Shown one piece after another: positions 17,733 through 27,595 of a DNA stretch of 64,000 nt. The position numbers and the translations under genes were made by a program. Each line of letters starts with the position of its first letter. Positions within the stretch are counted from its first letter, which is position 1. The notes below the pieces were generated by a model, which saw only the letters and a program-made list of their open reading frames with translations, did not search any database and was not told the DNA's origin. Source of the DNA: Bermanella sp. WJH001 (GTDB lineage Bacteria; Pseudomonadota; Gammaproteobacteria; Pseudomonadales; Oceanobacteraceae); NCBI RefSeq assembly GCF_030070105.1, contig NZ_JASJOO010000002.1, forward strand, positions 1,692,293-1,756,292. Reading direction: 5' to 3'.

Positions 17733-18215
17733 CTAAAGCTCAACCTGCCACAAGTTTTGTGATTCTTTATCAAAGAAAAACCACAGTCGGCCATACGTGA
17801 CTTGTAATTCAGGATGCAATTCATCCGCAGCAATATCATTCATTGGTAATAATACAAATGCGTTTTTGGTGATTTCATCACGGGGCAATTGCACTCCATC
17901 AATATCACCCACTAAATCATCATAGGTTAGGATATCAATATCCAGTGTACGCCCACTGAATTTTGGCCCAGTACGTTTGCGCCCGTATTGATCCTCAATG
18001 GCTTTTAACTGCTCATTTAATTCACCCACACTGAGCGATGTTTCAAATTTCGCAACTAGGTTATAAAAGTTATCCCCATCAAAGCCAACCGCTTCGCTTT
18101 CATAAATCGGCGATAACACCAAAGCACCAAAGTGCTCGGCTAATGCCTGCAAACAGCCAGATATGTTTTTTTGCTTGTCTATGTTACTGCCAATACTGAC
18201 ATAAACTTGAGCCAT
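17733..18215 (-). CDS. folK: 2-amino-4-hydroxy-6-hydroxymethyldihydropteridine pyrophosphokinase
   Basis: FolK transfers pyrophosphate from ATP to 6-hydroxymethyl-7,8-dihydropterin in folate synthesis. The 160-residue protein shows VYVSIGSNIDKQKN at the start, YESEAVGF and FYNLVAKFET in the pterin pocket region, and SGRTLDIDIL, a slightly altered form of the signature GPRTLDLDIL, carrying the metal-binding Asp pair. folB lies 14 bases upstream on the same strand, so the two are an operon. Confidence 0.94.
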   Translation of the reverse strand: MAQVYVSIGSNIDKQKNISGCLQALAEHFGALVLSPIYESEAVGFDGDNFYNLVAKFETSLSVGELNEQLKAIEDQYGRKRTGPKFSGRTLDIDILTYDDLVGDIDGVQLPRDEITKNAFVLLPMNDIAADELHPELQVTYGRLWFFFDKESQNLWQVEL

Positions 18216-18229
18216 GAAATGGAATCCTT

Positions 18230-18583
18230 TTACTTATTCCCGCGCTCGATCATTACACCTACGCCGTTTGCTTGTGCAATGGCGGTTGGCTTGGTGAGCT
18301 TTAGCTGAAGCCAATGCACATTAAATTCATTCATTAAAATATCAGCAACATTTTCGGCCATGGTTTCAACCAATAAAAACTCACTGCCTGCAATAAAATC
18401 CGTTAAGCGATCGCATACGGCTTTATAGTTTAATGCTTTATTGATATCTTCAGATTGCGCCGCAGGCTTGTTATCCCACGCCATTTGTAAATCAAGCCTG
18501 ACAACTTGTTTTACTTCGCGCTCCCAATCGTAAATCCCGATAATGGTTTCGATTTCTAAACCATCTATAAAAACTTTATCCAT
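18230..18583 (-). CDS. folB: Dihydroneopterin aldolase
   Basis: FolB converts dihydroneopterin to 6-hydroxymethyldihydropterin and glycolaldehyde. The 117 residues are a standard tunnelling-fold monomer: DKVFIDGLEIETIIGIYDWE at the start, the conserved LNYKAVCDRL, VETMAENVAD (catalytic Glu region) and LKLTKPTAI with the conserved Lys near residue 100. It is 14 bases upstream of folK. In the related gene order I remember, plsY would be the next gene upstream; here there is only non-coding DNA. Confidence 0.95.
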   Translation of the reverse strand: MDKVFIDGLEIETIIGIYDWEREVKQVVRLDLQMAWDNKPAAQSEDINKALNYKAVCDRLTDFIAGSEFLLVETMAENVADILMNEFNVHWLQLKLTKPTAIAQANGVGVMIERGNK

Positions 18584-18899
18584 TGTATACCGTTTAATGC
18601 ATCGTTAGATGGTGAATGAGAGCTGAGAGATGCAGGCTCAACTCTATGTTCTTTTTGATGGGTTACACTCGTACCTCGCTAACCCATCCTACTTATATAG
18701 TTTAATGCCCAACGGAAAGCGTAAGGTATATATGGCTAACCGTTAAATTAAATTAATTCTATTGTGACATTCAACTGTAGAAGACTGCCCCTCAAACGAA
18801 GTGCGTGCCTTGAGTATGCAGGCGACCATCTGCAATCTATGTCGCCTGCAAGCAGCCTCCTACTCATTTCATAGCAATTTAAAATGACGACCGCTCGCT
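18584..18899. other. Non-coding gap folB-tsaD (no plsY)
   Basis: About 316 bases between the divergent-in-function but same-strand folB and tsaD genes contain no credible gene. They hold a half REP element at 18657-18692 (GATGGGTTACACTCG... CTAACCCATCCTAC) and a degenerate GAGA-rich run near 18618-18632. The remainder (18700-18899) shows nothing I can name. Confidence 0.7.
18657..18692. repeat. Half REP element, GTAGGATGGGTTAG family
   Basis: A single hairpin unit, GATGGGTTAC...GCTAACCCATC, ending in CCTAC; nearly identical to the right half of the element at 17558-17654. Confidence 0.8.
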
Positions 18900-19925
18900 T
18901 TAAACCGCTTCTAAAGAATCCATAGGCCAACGCGGGTGTATCACAATTTCTTCATTGTCTTTTTGCCCTGCTTTCATTCGCTGGCAACCGGCATACGCAA
19001 TCATGGCACCGTTGTCGGTACAAAATTCTGGACGCGGATAAAACACTTCACCGTTTAACTTATCCATTAAAGCGTGCAATTTTTCACGCAGATATTTATT
19101 AGCGCTTACACCGCCAGCAATGACCAAACGTTTGCGACCAGTTTGCTCTAACGCCCGCTTACATTTAATGGCCAGAGTGTCTACCGCCGCTTGCTCAAAC
19201 GCTAATGCAATGTCTGCTTTGTCTTGCTCGGTTAAACCGGTTTCCTCTTGGCACTTGGCAATTGTATTGCGCGCAAAGGTTTTTAAACCACTGAACGAGA
19301 AATCTAAACCGGGTCTGTCTGTCATTGGGCGTGGAAATTTAAAGCGCCCTTTTGTACCAAGTTGCGCAAGCTTGGCTATGTGTGGGCCACCTGGGTATGG
19401 CAAATCCATCATCTTGGCGGTTTTATCAAAGGCTTCACCAGCCGCATCATCGATGCTTTCACCTAATACTTCATACTGGCCAATACCTTTAACATCTACT
19501 AATTGTGTATGACCGCCACTGACTAACAACGCCACAAACGGGAAATCTGGTGCATTATCTTCTAACAAAGGGGCCAGTAAATGCCCCTCCATGTGATGAA
19601 CGGCCAAGGTAGGAATTCCCCAGCTCCAAGCCAAGCTTCGTGCTAAACAAGCACCAACTAATAAAGCACCTGCTAAACCAGGCCCAGAGGTATAGGCGAT
19701 GCCATCAAGCTCAGCTGAAGATGTATTAGCCTTGGTAAGTACTTCTTTAATAAGAGGGATGGCTTTACGAATATGATCGCGACTTGCAAGCTCAGGCACG
19801 ACACCACCATAAATGGCATGCATTTCCACCTGACTGTACAAGGCGTGGGACAATAGCCCTTGCTCGGAATCATAAATCGCGATTCCGGTTTCATCACAAC
19901 TGCTTTCTATGGCTAAAACCCGCAT
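18900..19925 (-). CDS. tsaD: tRNA N6-adenosine threonylcarbamoyltransferase TsaD
   Basis: TsaD installs the threonylcarbamoyl group on A37 of ANN-decoding tRNAs, with TsaB and TsaE. The 341 residues have the family start [14 protein letters not shown], the iron-binding motif [11 protein letters not shown] near residue 112, the ASKH-type nucleotide motif [11 protein letters not shown], and [11 protein letters not shown]. The final metal ligand region is [18 protein letters not shown]. It is divergent from rpsU across a 265-base region holding a -10 box for rpsU. Confidence 0.97.
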   Translation of the reverse strand: MRVLAIESSCDETGIAIYDSEQGLLSHALYSQVEMHAIYGGVVPELASRDHIRKAIPLIKEVLTKANTSSAELDGIAYTSGPGLAGALLVGACLARSLAWSWGIPTLAVHHMEGHLLAPLLEDNAPDFPFVALLVSGGHTQLVDVKGIGQYEVLGESIDDAAGEAFDKTAKMMDLPYPGGPHIAKLAQLGTKGRFKFPRPMTDRPGLDFSFSGLKTFARNTIAKCQEETGLTEQDKADIALAFEQAAVDTLAIKCKRALEQTGRKRLVIAGGVSANKYLREKLHALMDKLNGEVFYPRPEFCTDNGAMIAYAGCQRMKAGQKDNEEIVIHPRWPMDSLEAV

Positions 19926-20022
19926 AATAACCTCATATTTTTTGCGCGGCTCATTTTACGCAGCCTACGCCCAGAACACCAGAACCCAGTATCCACGCGG
20001 GCTGATCCACATAATTCATGGT

Positions 20023-20028
20023 TATAAT
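20023..20028 (+). promoter_or_regulatory. Candidate -10 box for rpsU-yqeY
   Basis: TATAAT perfect -10 hexamer in the tsaD/rpsU divergent gap, about 160 bases before rpsU. The -35 candidate (CTGATC near 20002) is poor, so the call rests on the -10 box alone. Confidence 0.4.
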
Positions 20029-20190
20029 CTATACTCCACTGAGCTTTGCAATTACTAGGTAAAGCGAGTAGAATCCCCCGCCTCAATAGGGCCTGAGTGA
20101 CTGCAAAGCATTCGGCGTCAGGAAACTGATTTAATTCTAGTGGGTGATTTTCCACCTACTAAGTCAACTGATACACATAGGGTAGATTGA

Positions 20191-20406
20191 ATGCCACAAG
20201 TTAAAGTAAAAGAAAACGAGCCATTTGACGTAGCACTACGTCGTTTCAAGCGTTCTTGCGAAAAAGCAGGTGTACTTTCTGAAGTACGTCGTCGCGAACA
20301 ATTCGAAAAGCCAACTGCTGAGCGTAAGCGTAAAAAAGCAGCTGCTGTTAAGCGTCACGCTAAAAAAGTTTCACGCGAACAGCGTAAAATGACTCGTCTT
20401 TACTAA
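20191..20406 (+). CDS. rpsU: 30S ribosomal protein bS21
   Basis: S21 is a small basic protein of the 30S platform involved in initiation. The 71 residues are the full-length proteobacterial form: [20 protein letters not shown], the [16 protein letters not shown] segment and a Lys/Arg-rich tail ending KMTRLY. It opens the classic rpsU-(yqeY)-dnaG-rpoD macromolecular synthesis cluster; yqeY starts 25 bases downstream. Confidence 0.98.
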   Translation: MPQVKVKENEPFDVALRRFKRSCEKAGVLSEVRRREQFEKPTAERKRKKAAAVKRHAKKVSREQRKMTRLY

Positions 20407-20431
20407 GCCATACTGAATTAGAGAGACAAAC

Positions 20432-20884
20432 ATGAGTGAGCAAGGACTGGTTCAACAGTTAAAAGATGCAGTGAAAACGTCTATGCGTGCTAAAGATAAG
20501 CCGCGTACACAAGCCCTGCGTCTGATCCAAGCCGAGCTCAAACGTGTTGAAGTTGACGAACGCATCGAACTGGATGACGCTCGTGTCCTTACCATTATGG
20601 ATAAAATGGTAAAACAACGCCGTGACTCTATTAAGCAATATGAGGACGCTGGTCGTACCGAACTTGCAGAAGTAGAGCACTACGAAGTGAGCGTTATTCA
20701 GGACTTCCTCCCAGAAGCCCTATCTGCGGAAGAACTTTCAGCCATTGTTGCAAAAGCAGTGGCTGAAGTTAATCCTGCGGGCATGCAAGACATGGGTAAA
20801 GTCATGGCGCTAGTTAAACCTCAGGTGCAAGGCCGCGCCGATATGGGTGAAGTAAGCAAGCTAGTAAAAGCCAGCTTTGCTTAA
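20432..20884 (+). CDS. yqeY: GatB/YqeY domain protein
   Basis: YqeY proteins are ~150-residue helical proteins related to the tRNA-binding tail domain of GatB; their exact role is unsettled. This one has the N-terminal LVQQLKDAVKTSMRAKDK, the conserved RLIQAELKRVEVD, DFLPEALSAEEL and a C-terminal DMGKVMALVKPQVQGRADMGEVSK segment (only key parts given). AGAGAGACAA precedes the ATG. Its place between rpsU and dnaG matches Pseudomonas. Confidence 0.93.
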   Translation: MSEQGLVQQLKDAVKTSMRAKDKPRTQALRLIQAELKRVEVDERIELDDARVLTIMDKMVKQRRDSIKQYEDAGRTELAEVEHYEVSVIQDFLPEALSAEELSAIVAKAVAEVNPAGMQDMGKVMALVKPQVQGRADMGEVSKLVKASFA

Positions 20885-21097
20885 TTAGCTCTTCCCTCAA
20901 GATATTAAACTGTTTTAACGCTTCATCATTTAGCGCAATTTTTCCTGCGCGCTCAATACACTTTAAATACGTCACATGATTAAAGTTGAATATTTTTTAG
21001 TCATTAATATCCCAAAAAAGTACTGACTTAGTGTATTCTAGGGCCTACTTTTAGCATCAGCCTAAATAGAAAAATGTAACGCAGATAGGTTTGAATC

Positions 21098-23062
21098 GTG
21101 ACTGGTCGTATCCCCCAAAATTTCATCGATGATCTACTCTCCCGCGTTAATATTGTTGATGTGGTCGACAGCCGTATTCGCTTGAAAAAAGCCGGTAAAA
21201 ACCACCACGCCTGCTGCCCCTTTCATAACGAAAAAACACCTTCGTTCACCGTTGCATCGGACAAACAGTTTTATTATTGCTTTGGTTGCGGCGCTAAAGG
21301 CAACGCCATTGGCTTTGTGATGGAATACGACCACATAGACTTCCCTGAAGCGGTTGAACTATTAGCAGGCACAGTGGGATTGGAAGTGCCCAAAGAAGAG
21401 ACCAGCCCATTTCAGCAAAAGCAACAACAAGAACGTGCAACCCACTACGATCTAATGAACAGCGCCAGCGAATTTTACCAACAACAACTGCGCTTTCATG
21501 CTGACAAAGATGCCCCCGTTAACTACCTCAAAAAGCGCGGCCTATCAGGCAAAGCCGCTAAATTTTTTGGTATCGGCTTTGCGCCGCCTGGCTGGGACAA
21601 TCTAAAAAACACCTTAGCCACAGACGATGACAAGCTAAAAGCACTCATCGACACCGGCATGCTTATAAGCAAAGACGACGGCAAATGCTACGACCGCTTT
21701 CGTAATCGCGTGGTATTTCCCATTCGTGATGTACGTGGCCGCACCATCGCCTTTGGCGCACGAACACTGGGCGATGACAAACCCAAATATCTCAACAGCC
21801 CAGAAACCAGCATCTTTAACAAAGGCCACGAACTATATGGCCTATACGAATGCCGCCAAATTCGCCAACCGCTAAAACGCTTTGTGGTGGTTGAAGGTTA
21901 TATGGATGTTGTGGCCCTGCATGAATTTGGTGTTCATTACGCCGTGGCGACACTAGGAACTGCCACCAGTACCACCCATTTACAAAAACTCTTTAAAATC
22001 GCCCCTGAAATTGTCTTTTGTTTCGATGGTGATGCCGCCGGACGCAAAGCCGCCAAGCGCGGATTAGAACTCGTATTACCCGTACTAGAAGACGGCCAGC
22101 AGATCCGCTTTATGTTTTTACCCGAAGGCGAAGACCCAGACACAGTGGTGCGCAAAGAAGGCAAAGCTGGTTTTGAGCAGCGCCTACAATATGCTCAAGG
22201 CATCAGCGAGTTTTTACTGCAAACCATCAAACAAGACATTGATGACAGCGACAGCTTAGAAGGTCGCGCTCGTTTAGCAAAACTGGCCGCCCCTATGATT
22301 CAGCAAATACCTGGGCCCGCTCTTAAAAGCTTATTTTGGCAAGCATTAGCTGATGAAACCCGACTTGAAGCCCAAGAGCTTAAAGAAATGGGTCAAGCAG
22401 AAGAAAACATCAACCTAATGCGCGAACAACAACAGCGTGAAAATCAAATCAGCTACACGCCAAATTCAGCGCCAAGCCACCAAGCGCCATATGAAGAATA
22501 CTCGCCAAGTTATCATGAAGATGAGTACGCTCAAACACCGACACCAGCGAACGAACACCCTTTAATCAAGCAGGCCATTGCGCTGATTTTGCACGCCCCG
22601 CACGTAGTACAAAGCTTTGGTGACCTTGCCTTTTTGCAAACCTACGAAGGCCACTACAGTCAGTTACTACAAAAGCTGGTATCTCAACTACAGCAATCGC
22701 CTCAACAAAGCCTACTAGATGCATTAAGTCTATTAGCCACTGACAGTGACTACCAAGAATACAAAAGTCTCACCGAGCACCACAACCGAAACGACGGTCA
22801 CTTAAGCCAAGAGCAAGTGGCCAACGACTGCTTAAGCCAGTTGAGAATCAAATCCGCTAAAAGCATCCAAGACAAGCTATTAAAAAAAGCCAGCAGCAAA
22901 GGTGGCTTCAAGCATCTACAATCAGAAGAGCAACAACTCTTTCAATGGGCAAAAGCCATTATTGAGCTGAACCTTTTGCATAGTAAATTGATCAAAGCCG
23001 GAGGCAAGCTAGACGTACTTAGTCCAGCTGAACAAGAGAAATATCGCCAATTAACCGGTTAA
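21098..23062 (+). CDS. dnaG: DNA primase DnaG
   Basis: DnaG makes the RNA primers for replication. The 654-residue protein has the three canonical parts: the zinc-binding domain (CCPFHNEKTPSFTV and FYCFGCGAKGNAIGF, residues about 39-75), the catalytic core with TOPRIM motifs VVVEGYMDV near residue 267 and the acidic FDGDAAGRKA, and a C-terminal DnaB-interacting helical domain separated by a Gln/Pro/Ser-rich linker (about residues 450-490). A 213-base leader separates it from yqeY, so it likely has its own promoter as well. rpoD follows after 128 bases. Confidence 0.97.
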   Translation: MTGRIPQNFIDDLLSRVNIVDVVDSRIRLKKAGKNHHACCPFHNEKTPSFTVASDKQFYYCFGCGAKGNAIGFVMEYDHIDFPEAVELLAGTVGLEVPKEETSPFQQKQQQERATHYDLMNSASEFYQQQLRFHADKDAPVNYLKKRGLSGKAAKFFGIGFAPPGWDNLKNTLATDDDKLKALIDTGMLISKDDGKCYDRFRNRVVFPIRDVRGRTIAFGARTLGDDKPKYLNSPETSIFNKGHELYGLYECRQIRQPLKRFVVVEGYMDVVALHEFGVHYAVATLGTATSTTHLQKLFKIAPEIVFCFDGDAAGRKAAKRGLELVLPVLEDGQQIRFMFLPEGEDPDTVVRKEGKAGFEQRLQYAQGISEFLLQTIKQDIDDSDSLEGRARLAKLAAPMIQQIPGPALKSLFWQALADETRLEAQELKEMGQAEENINLMREQQQRENQISYTPNSAPSHQAPYEEYSPSYHEDEYAQTPTPANEHPLIKQAIALILHAPHVVQSFGDLAFLQTYEGHYSQLLQKLVSQLQQSPQQSLLDALSLLATDSDYQEYKSLTEHHNRNDGHLSQEQVANDCLSQLRIKSAKSIQDKLLKKASSKGGFKHLQSEEQQLFQWAKAIIELNLLHSKLIKAGGKLDVLSPAEQEKYRQLTG

Positions 23063-23140
23063 CCCCTTGAAAGGGTAAAAAAAAACCCCATTATCAATCA
23101 CTTAATCACATCAGTGCTGGATAACCCGTAACCAGATGAT

Positions 23141-23146
23141 TATAAT
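23141..23146 (+). promoter_or_regulatory. Candidate -10 box for rpoD
   Basis: A perfect TATAAT lies 44 bases before the rpoD ATG in the dnaG-rpoD gap, with no good -35 hexamer at 17 bases. Suggests an rpoD-proximal promoter in addition to readthrough. Confidence 0.35.
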
Positions 23147-23190
23147 CGCGGGTTCGATTCGCCTACAGTACAGGACAACACAGGGTATAT

Positions 23191-25038
23191 ATGGCCGCCA
23201 CACAACAGTCCCGTCTTAAAGAGCTCATTGCCAAAGGCAAGGAACAGGGTTACCTAACCTATGCTCAGGTAAATGATCACCTTCCAGATGACATTGCCAC
23301 ACCAGAACAAGTTGAAGACATCATCCGCATGATCAACGACATCGGCATTCAAGTTGCCGAAGTTGCACCGGATGCTGACACCCTAATCATGGGCGACAAC
23401 AACACAGACGAAGCCGCAATGGAAGAAGCCGCTGCGGCCCTTGCTGCTGTTGAAAGTGATGTAGGCCGTACAACTGACCCAGTGCGTATGTACATGCGTG
23501 AAATGGGTACGGTTGAGCTATTGACCCGTGAAGGTGAAATTGTCATTGCCAAACGAATCGAAGAAGGTATTCGTGAAGTAATGGCTGCTCTTTCTTACTT
23601 CCCAGGCTCAGTACGTAAAGTATTGGACGCTGTTGAAGAATCAATGGCCGATGAAGAAATTAACCGTCTTGGTGACGTGTTTAACGGCTTTATCGACGCC
23701 AGTGACGACGATCCAGTACCAGCCACGCCTATTTCTGCTGAAGATAAAGCAGAGAAAGAAAAAGAAAAAGAAGAGTCTGACGACGAGTCAGAGGACGATG
23801 ACGACGATACTTCTGATGCGCCAACTGGCCCAGATCCAGAAGAAGTTAAACGTCGCATGGCTGAAATTGAACAACAGCTAATCAAAACAGAAAAAGCCAT
23901 TGAAAAACATGGCCGCGGCAGCAAGCAAGGTGATAAAGAAAATCTAATTCTTGCTGAGCTGTTCGCACCGATCAAACTTTCGCCAAAATACTTTGATGAC
24001 CTAGTGGGCAGTGCCCGTGACAACCTTGATGCCATCCGTGCACAAGAGCGTCAGCTTATGACCATTTTAACGCGTAAGTGTAAAATGAATCGTCAGGAAT
24101 TCATCAAATCTTACCAAGGCAATGAAGGCAATATTGCTTGGGTAAGTGAACTGATTGAAAGCGGTAAAAACTACTCTGAATCTGTAGTAAACAACAAATA
24201 CGACCTAGAGCGCGCACAAAAGAAAATTGGCCAAGTGTCAAAACGTGTGGGCATCGATATTGTTGATATCAAAGAAATTAACCGCCGTGTGAGTATTGGT
24301 GAAGCCCGTGCTCGTCGTGCGAAAAAAGAAATGGTTGAAGCTAACTTACGTCTAGTAATCTCCATTGCGAAAAAATACACCAACCGTGGTTTGCAATTCT
24401 TAGATTTAATCCAAGAAGGCAACATCGGTTTGATGAAAGCGGTAGACAAGTTTGAATACCGTCGTGGTTACAAATTCTCGACCTATGCAACTTGGTGGAT
24501 TCGTCAGGCCATTACGCGCTCGATTGCTGACCAAGCCCGTACCATTCGTATTCCGGTACACATGATCGAAACCATCAACAAGCTAAACCGTGTGAGCCGT
24601 CAAATGCTTCAGGAAATGGGCCGCGAAGCCACTCCTGAAGAGCTAGCAGAACGCATGGACATGCCTGAAGATAAGATCCGCAAGGTACTGAAAATCGCAA
24701 AAGAGCCTATCTCAATGGAAACACCAATCGGTGATGACGAAGATAGCCACCTAGGTGATTTCATCGAAGACGTAAACGGCTCTAGCCCAATTGACCATGC
24801 CACCGAAACCGGTTTGGTTGACGCAACACGCGGCGTGTTAAGTGGTCTTACGGCTCGTGAAAGTAAAGTACTGCGCATGCGCTTTGGTATCGACATGAAC
24901 ACTGACCACACTCTAGAAGAAGTGGGCAAGCAGTTCGACGTTACCCGTGAGCGTATTCGTCAGATTGAAGCGAAAGCATTGCGTAAATTACGCCACCCAA
25001 GTCGTAGTGATCACTTGCGTTCGTTCTTAGATGAATAA
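23191..25038 (+). CDS. rpoD: RNA polymerase primary sigma factor RpoD (sigma-70)
   Basis: The primary sigma factor directs RNA polymerase to housekeeping promoters. The 615 residues include region 1.1 (N-terminal ~80), region 1.2 ([11 protein letters not shown] near residue 97), the non-conserved region with a very acidic stretch ([11 protein letters not shown] around residue 196-206), region 2.3-2.4 ([20 protein letters not shown]), region 3 and region 4.2 helix-turn-helix ([20 protein letters not shown]), ending LRSFLDE as in Pseudomonas. A terminator and then tRNA-Ile follow. Confidence 0.98.
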   Translation: MAATQQSRLKELIAKGKEQGYLTYAQVNDHLPDDIATPEQVEDIIRMINDIGIQVAEVAPDADTLIMGDNNTDEAAMEEAAAALAAVESDVGRTTDPVRMYMREMGTVELLTREGEIVIAKRIEEGIREVMAALSYFPGSVRKVLDAVEESMADEEINRLGDVFNGFIDASDDDPVPATPISAEDKAEKEKEKEESDDESEDDDDDTSDAPTGPDPEEVKRRMAEIEQQLIKTEKAIEKHGRGSKQGDKENLILAELFAPIKLSPKYFDDLVGSARDNLDAIRAQERQLMTILTRKCKMNRQEFIKSYQGNEGNIAWVSELIESGKNYSESVVNNKYDLERAQKKIGQVSKRVGIDIVDIKEINRRVSIGEARARRAKKEMVEANLRLVISIAKKYTNRGLQFLDLIQEGNIGLMKAVDKFEYRRGYKFSTYATWWIRQAITRSIADQARTIRIPVHMIETINKLNRVSRQMLQEMGREATPEELAERMDMPEDKIRKVLKIAKEPISMETPIGDDEDSHLGDFIEDVNGSSPIDHATETGLVDATRGVLSGLTARESKVLRMRFGIDMNTDHTLEEVGKQFDVTRERIRQIEAKALRKLRHPSRSDHLRSFLDE

Positions 25039-25071
25039 AAACATCTAAAAATCATAGACTTAACACTATGA

Positions 25072-25110
25072 AAAGAGAGCCAAGGACTTTATAATCCGAG
25101 GCTCTTTTTT
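25072..25110 (+). terminator. Terminator of rpoD
   Basis: AAAGAGAGCC, a 17-base loop region and GGCTCTTTTTT, 34 bases after the rpoD stop codon. Confidence 0.85.
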
Positions 25111-25168
25111 ATTGCCTAAATCTTTAGGTAAAAAGAAAGACCTCAACACTCAACTCTTGAGTGGTTGC

Positions 25169-25245
<77 letters not shown>

Positions 25246-25504
25246 TCTACACCCCAGTATTCATGGGGCTTTCAGTGAAACACCCCACACACAAATCAGC
25301 TAAAATTCGAACATTTTTAGACCCAAAGTACTCTATTAGACGCCAAAAAGTGTAATAAGTTATTTTTTTAAAAAGTCCGCTACCCCTAACTCTTTATCAA
25401 TTTAATCTAGCGAATTCGGTAACCCTCCTTTTTTAATCCGAACTAAAGGCACATTATTGAATATATGTATGATCTAATGAAAACAACTAATTAGGAAAGT
25501 ATCT

Positions 25505-26272
25505 ATGTCTAAGAAAGAAGAAATCAAAATCGGGTATACGATTAAACAGTGGGCTGTTTTTATCATTTCTATCTTGTTGTTAGTTTCGGTTATAGCCTTA
25601 ATCAACTATTCAGGAGTGACGAATGATCTAGGAACAACGGGGGATGCAGTAGGTGGCTTATTGAACCCTATACTCACCTTTATAACTGTTGTTCTTTTGA
25701 TCAATACATTAAAACAAAACCAAGCAATGCTCGACCAAAATCAAGAGATATTAATATCAACAAATAAACAGCTGGAATTATCAGAAGAAGAAATGGGGAA
25801 AACAAGGGAAATTTTTGAAAGGGAACTTGAAAATAGTTCTCTGCAACTAAATGATGACTTTATTAAGTTGATATCAGCTAAAGCTGACAATTTAATACAA
25901 GATAGGATATTTAAGATAAAAGCCAGAGCTACGTCTGCATTTGAAATATTACATTTCTCTAAAAATGAAAACCTTTCAGAGAAAGAGAAAATAGAGATTC
26001 TCCATCAGCTTTCTAAAGGACTAAAAACAGCAAAGTTTTTCCTAGAATTCACCCTATTATTAGATGCGTATATTTCGATTGCTGAAGAATCGATACAATT
26101 AAATCCTAAACTAAAAGCAATATATGGCCATCATGATATTTTTTATCTAAATTCAGTTCTTCTTGATATTTACTCATTGGATAAAGAAGCTAATAAAGAA
26201 TATAAAGCCATACTTAGAGAACATAATGAAAAAATTCGCTCTGTCTTCCCTATAAATAGCTTGGCGGTATAA
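25505..26272 (+). CDS. Putative phage abortive infection protein (putAbiC-like), membrane-anchored
   Basis: The 255-residue protein has a short basic N terminus, a membrane helix (residues about 16-33), the motif GTTGDAVGGLLNP (about 43-54), a second hydrophobic helix (about 55-69), then a predicted coiled coil rich in Gln, Glu and Lys (70-115) and a helical C-terminal domain. A 'G-x-x-G-D-x-x-G-G-x-x-N-P' motif between two N-terminal helices is what I associate with putAbiC (PF16872) proteins. Assignment is from pattern memory, not a search. Codon use is visibly AT-rich compared with its neighbours, and it is the only cargo of a tRNA-flanked island, both consistent with transfer. TTAGGAAAGTATCT precedes the ATG. 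Confidence 0.55.
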   Translation: MSKKEEIKIGYTIKQWAVFIISILLLVSVIALINYSGVTNDLGTTGDAVGGLLNPILTFITVVLLINTLKQNQAMLDQNQEILISTNKQLELSEEEMGKTREIFERELENSSLQLNDDFIKLISAKADNLIQDRIFKIKARATSAFEILHFSKNENLSEKEKIEILHQLSKGLKTAKFFLEFTLLLDAYISIAEESIQLNPKLKAIYGHHDIFYLNSVLLDIYSLDKEANKEYKAILREHNEKIRSVFPINSLAV

Positions 26273-26439
26273 CACAGGCAGTTATTAAGAGGACGGACAA
26301 AAAAGCACTAGATAATTTAGCACAATATATAAATGCGATATTAAAATATAAATTCATTAGTGTAACAATCTGTCTAACATCACCTATATCCACGTCCAGC
26401 CCCGCATGGATATTGGTGTGCAAGGAATTTATGAGCGGC

Positions 26440-26485
26440 CTCATAATCCGTTGGTCCCTGGTTCGAGTCCAGGTGGGCCCACCAT
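26440..26485. repeat. Second copy of tRNA-Ile 3' end (att-like)
   Basis: Identical over 46 bases to 25201-25246, and with one mismatch for six more bases upstream (AGCGGc for AGCGGa). It lacks the acceptor 5' strand and D arm, so it cannot be a functional tRNA. Confidence 0.93.
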
Positions 26486-26569
26486 TTTCCAATTCAATAA
26501 TTTTTCCTTTTTTAATAAATAAGTCCGCAGCGGCCTCGACCCTCTATGAATCCGTGGGTTGGTACCTGA

Positions 26570-26613
26570 TTCGAGTCCAGGTGGGCCCACCATCTACACC
26601 CCAGTATTCATGG
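26570..26613. repeat. Third copy of tRNA-Ile 3' end plus flank (att-like)
   Basis: Identical over 44 bases to 25223-25266, including about 20 bases beyond the tRNA CCA. The preceding 38 bases are a scrambled version of the anticodon region (AGCGGCCTCGACC...GAATCCG), suggesting an older, decayed event. Confidence 0.88.
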
Positions 26614-26794
26614 TGTTCGGTATAGATCAATTTGAGCAAGTTTCTTGATAACTTGGGCAAAGCACCCAAATCCAAATTCCTTTTTCAGATAACTTGAGCG
26701 CTTAGGCACTCAAAACTAGCTAATAAGTCACTTAAAACCCGCATATACATTGGTTTTCTAGTTAACTAGAGCACGTTGCCGCACATTTTCAGTA

Positions 26795-27280
26795 TCAACC
26801 ACTTAGCGCCTTATAAGCATTTTGTATTGCCTTCTTTAATATCCATTTTGGCAGCCCAGTTTCTTCACGAAGCTGCCTGTAAGCCTGCTTACGCGACTTT
26901 GGCGATTCAGAATACCTCTCATCCAGAAAATAATTCAGGGCGAATGCTTGCGCCTTATAAATTGTTTTAAGGTGCTGCTCTTCTTCATACTCTTTTCTTC
27001 GTTTTACAATTTCCTTATACAAAACTGGATATCGATAAGCTAAATAGCCACTACACTTGTGTATATCTTCTCCGTACTTTGAAGCTTTTTCTTTTAGTAA
27101 GTGCATTGCTCTAAAGGGCAATTCTTTACGGCCAACAAATAAACCACCATTGGCTCGTATGTATTCGGCATAATTGCCTTCATCCGCAGCTTTACGGGCT
27201 TGTTCTGCTTGCTCTGGATACTTTTCAGTTAGCGCTTCAGGTAAGCGTCTAAACTCCCTGTGAATCGCTTTAAAAAACAT
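26795..27280 (-). CDS. Hypothetical protein, unrecognised
   Basis: A 161-residue, highly charged, mostly helical protein with no membrane segment or signal peptide. It opens MFFKAIHREFRRLPEALTEK and has a basic central part (IVKRRKEYEEEQ) and a C-terminal GLPKWILKKAIQNAYK that could be a DNA- or RNA-binding helix. AGAGATG precedes the ATG. It lies just outside the third tRNA copy, between the island and pgm, on the opposite strand to the AbiC-like gene. I do not recognise a family, and its codon use is nearer to the chromosome average than the AbiC-like gene. Confidence 0.6.
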   Translation of the reverse strand: MFFKAIHREFRRLPEALTEKYPEQAEQARKAADEGNYAEYIRANGGLFVGRKELPFRAMHLLKEKASKYGEDIHKCSGYLAYRYPVLYKEIVKRRKEYEEEQHLKTIYKAQAFALNYFLDERYSESPKSRKQAYRQLREETGLPKWILKKAIQNAYKALSG

Positions 27281-27595
27281 AGTGACATCTCTAATAACAG
27301 ATGTTGATACCTTAGTTTGTACTGGCTTTTACAATGGCGTTTTCATTTTATTTTTAAGCCGAGCACTTTTCGAGGTGATCTATTCACGGTGGGCAGTGCC
27401 CACACTACGGCATCACTTTATTTAAAACCTAAATAACCTGTCAAAAATAGATCGCCATGACATAACACAAATTTTTAAAAGGCATTCCAATTTTTAGAAT
27501 GTTCGATTAATTGCAATATTTAAAGATAAAAAACCAACACACCGTAAGTTTTTCAACCTACCGTATGTTGGTTTTTAAAGTAGTAATTTAAAACC
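27281..27595. other. Intergenic region with REP piece and pgm terminator
   Basis: No gene. It contains the hairpin GTGGGCA-g-TGCCCAC at 27389-27403 followed by ACTAC, a relative of the element at 48367-48421, and the pgm terminator at 27529-27576. Confidence 0.7.
27529..27576 (-). terminator. Terminator of pgm
   Basis: On the minus strand AAAAACCAACA ... TGTTGGTTTTT, an 11-bp stem with a 26-base loop that itself can pair (TACGGTA / TACGGTG-like), ending in a T run 19 bases past the pgm stop. Confidence 0.8.

Noticed and set aside
23595..24035. Serine-rich frame antisense to rpoD
   Set aside because: Shadow of the acidic rpoD segment; no independent signals.
25247..25504. Further gene or integrase fragment between the tRNA and the AbiC-like gene
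   Set aside because: I could find no open frame or integrase motif there; only an imperfect hairpin just after the tRNA.
26440..26485. Second tRNA gene
   Set aside because: Only the anticodon loop to CCA portion is present; no D arm or 5' acceptor strand.
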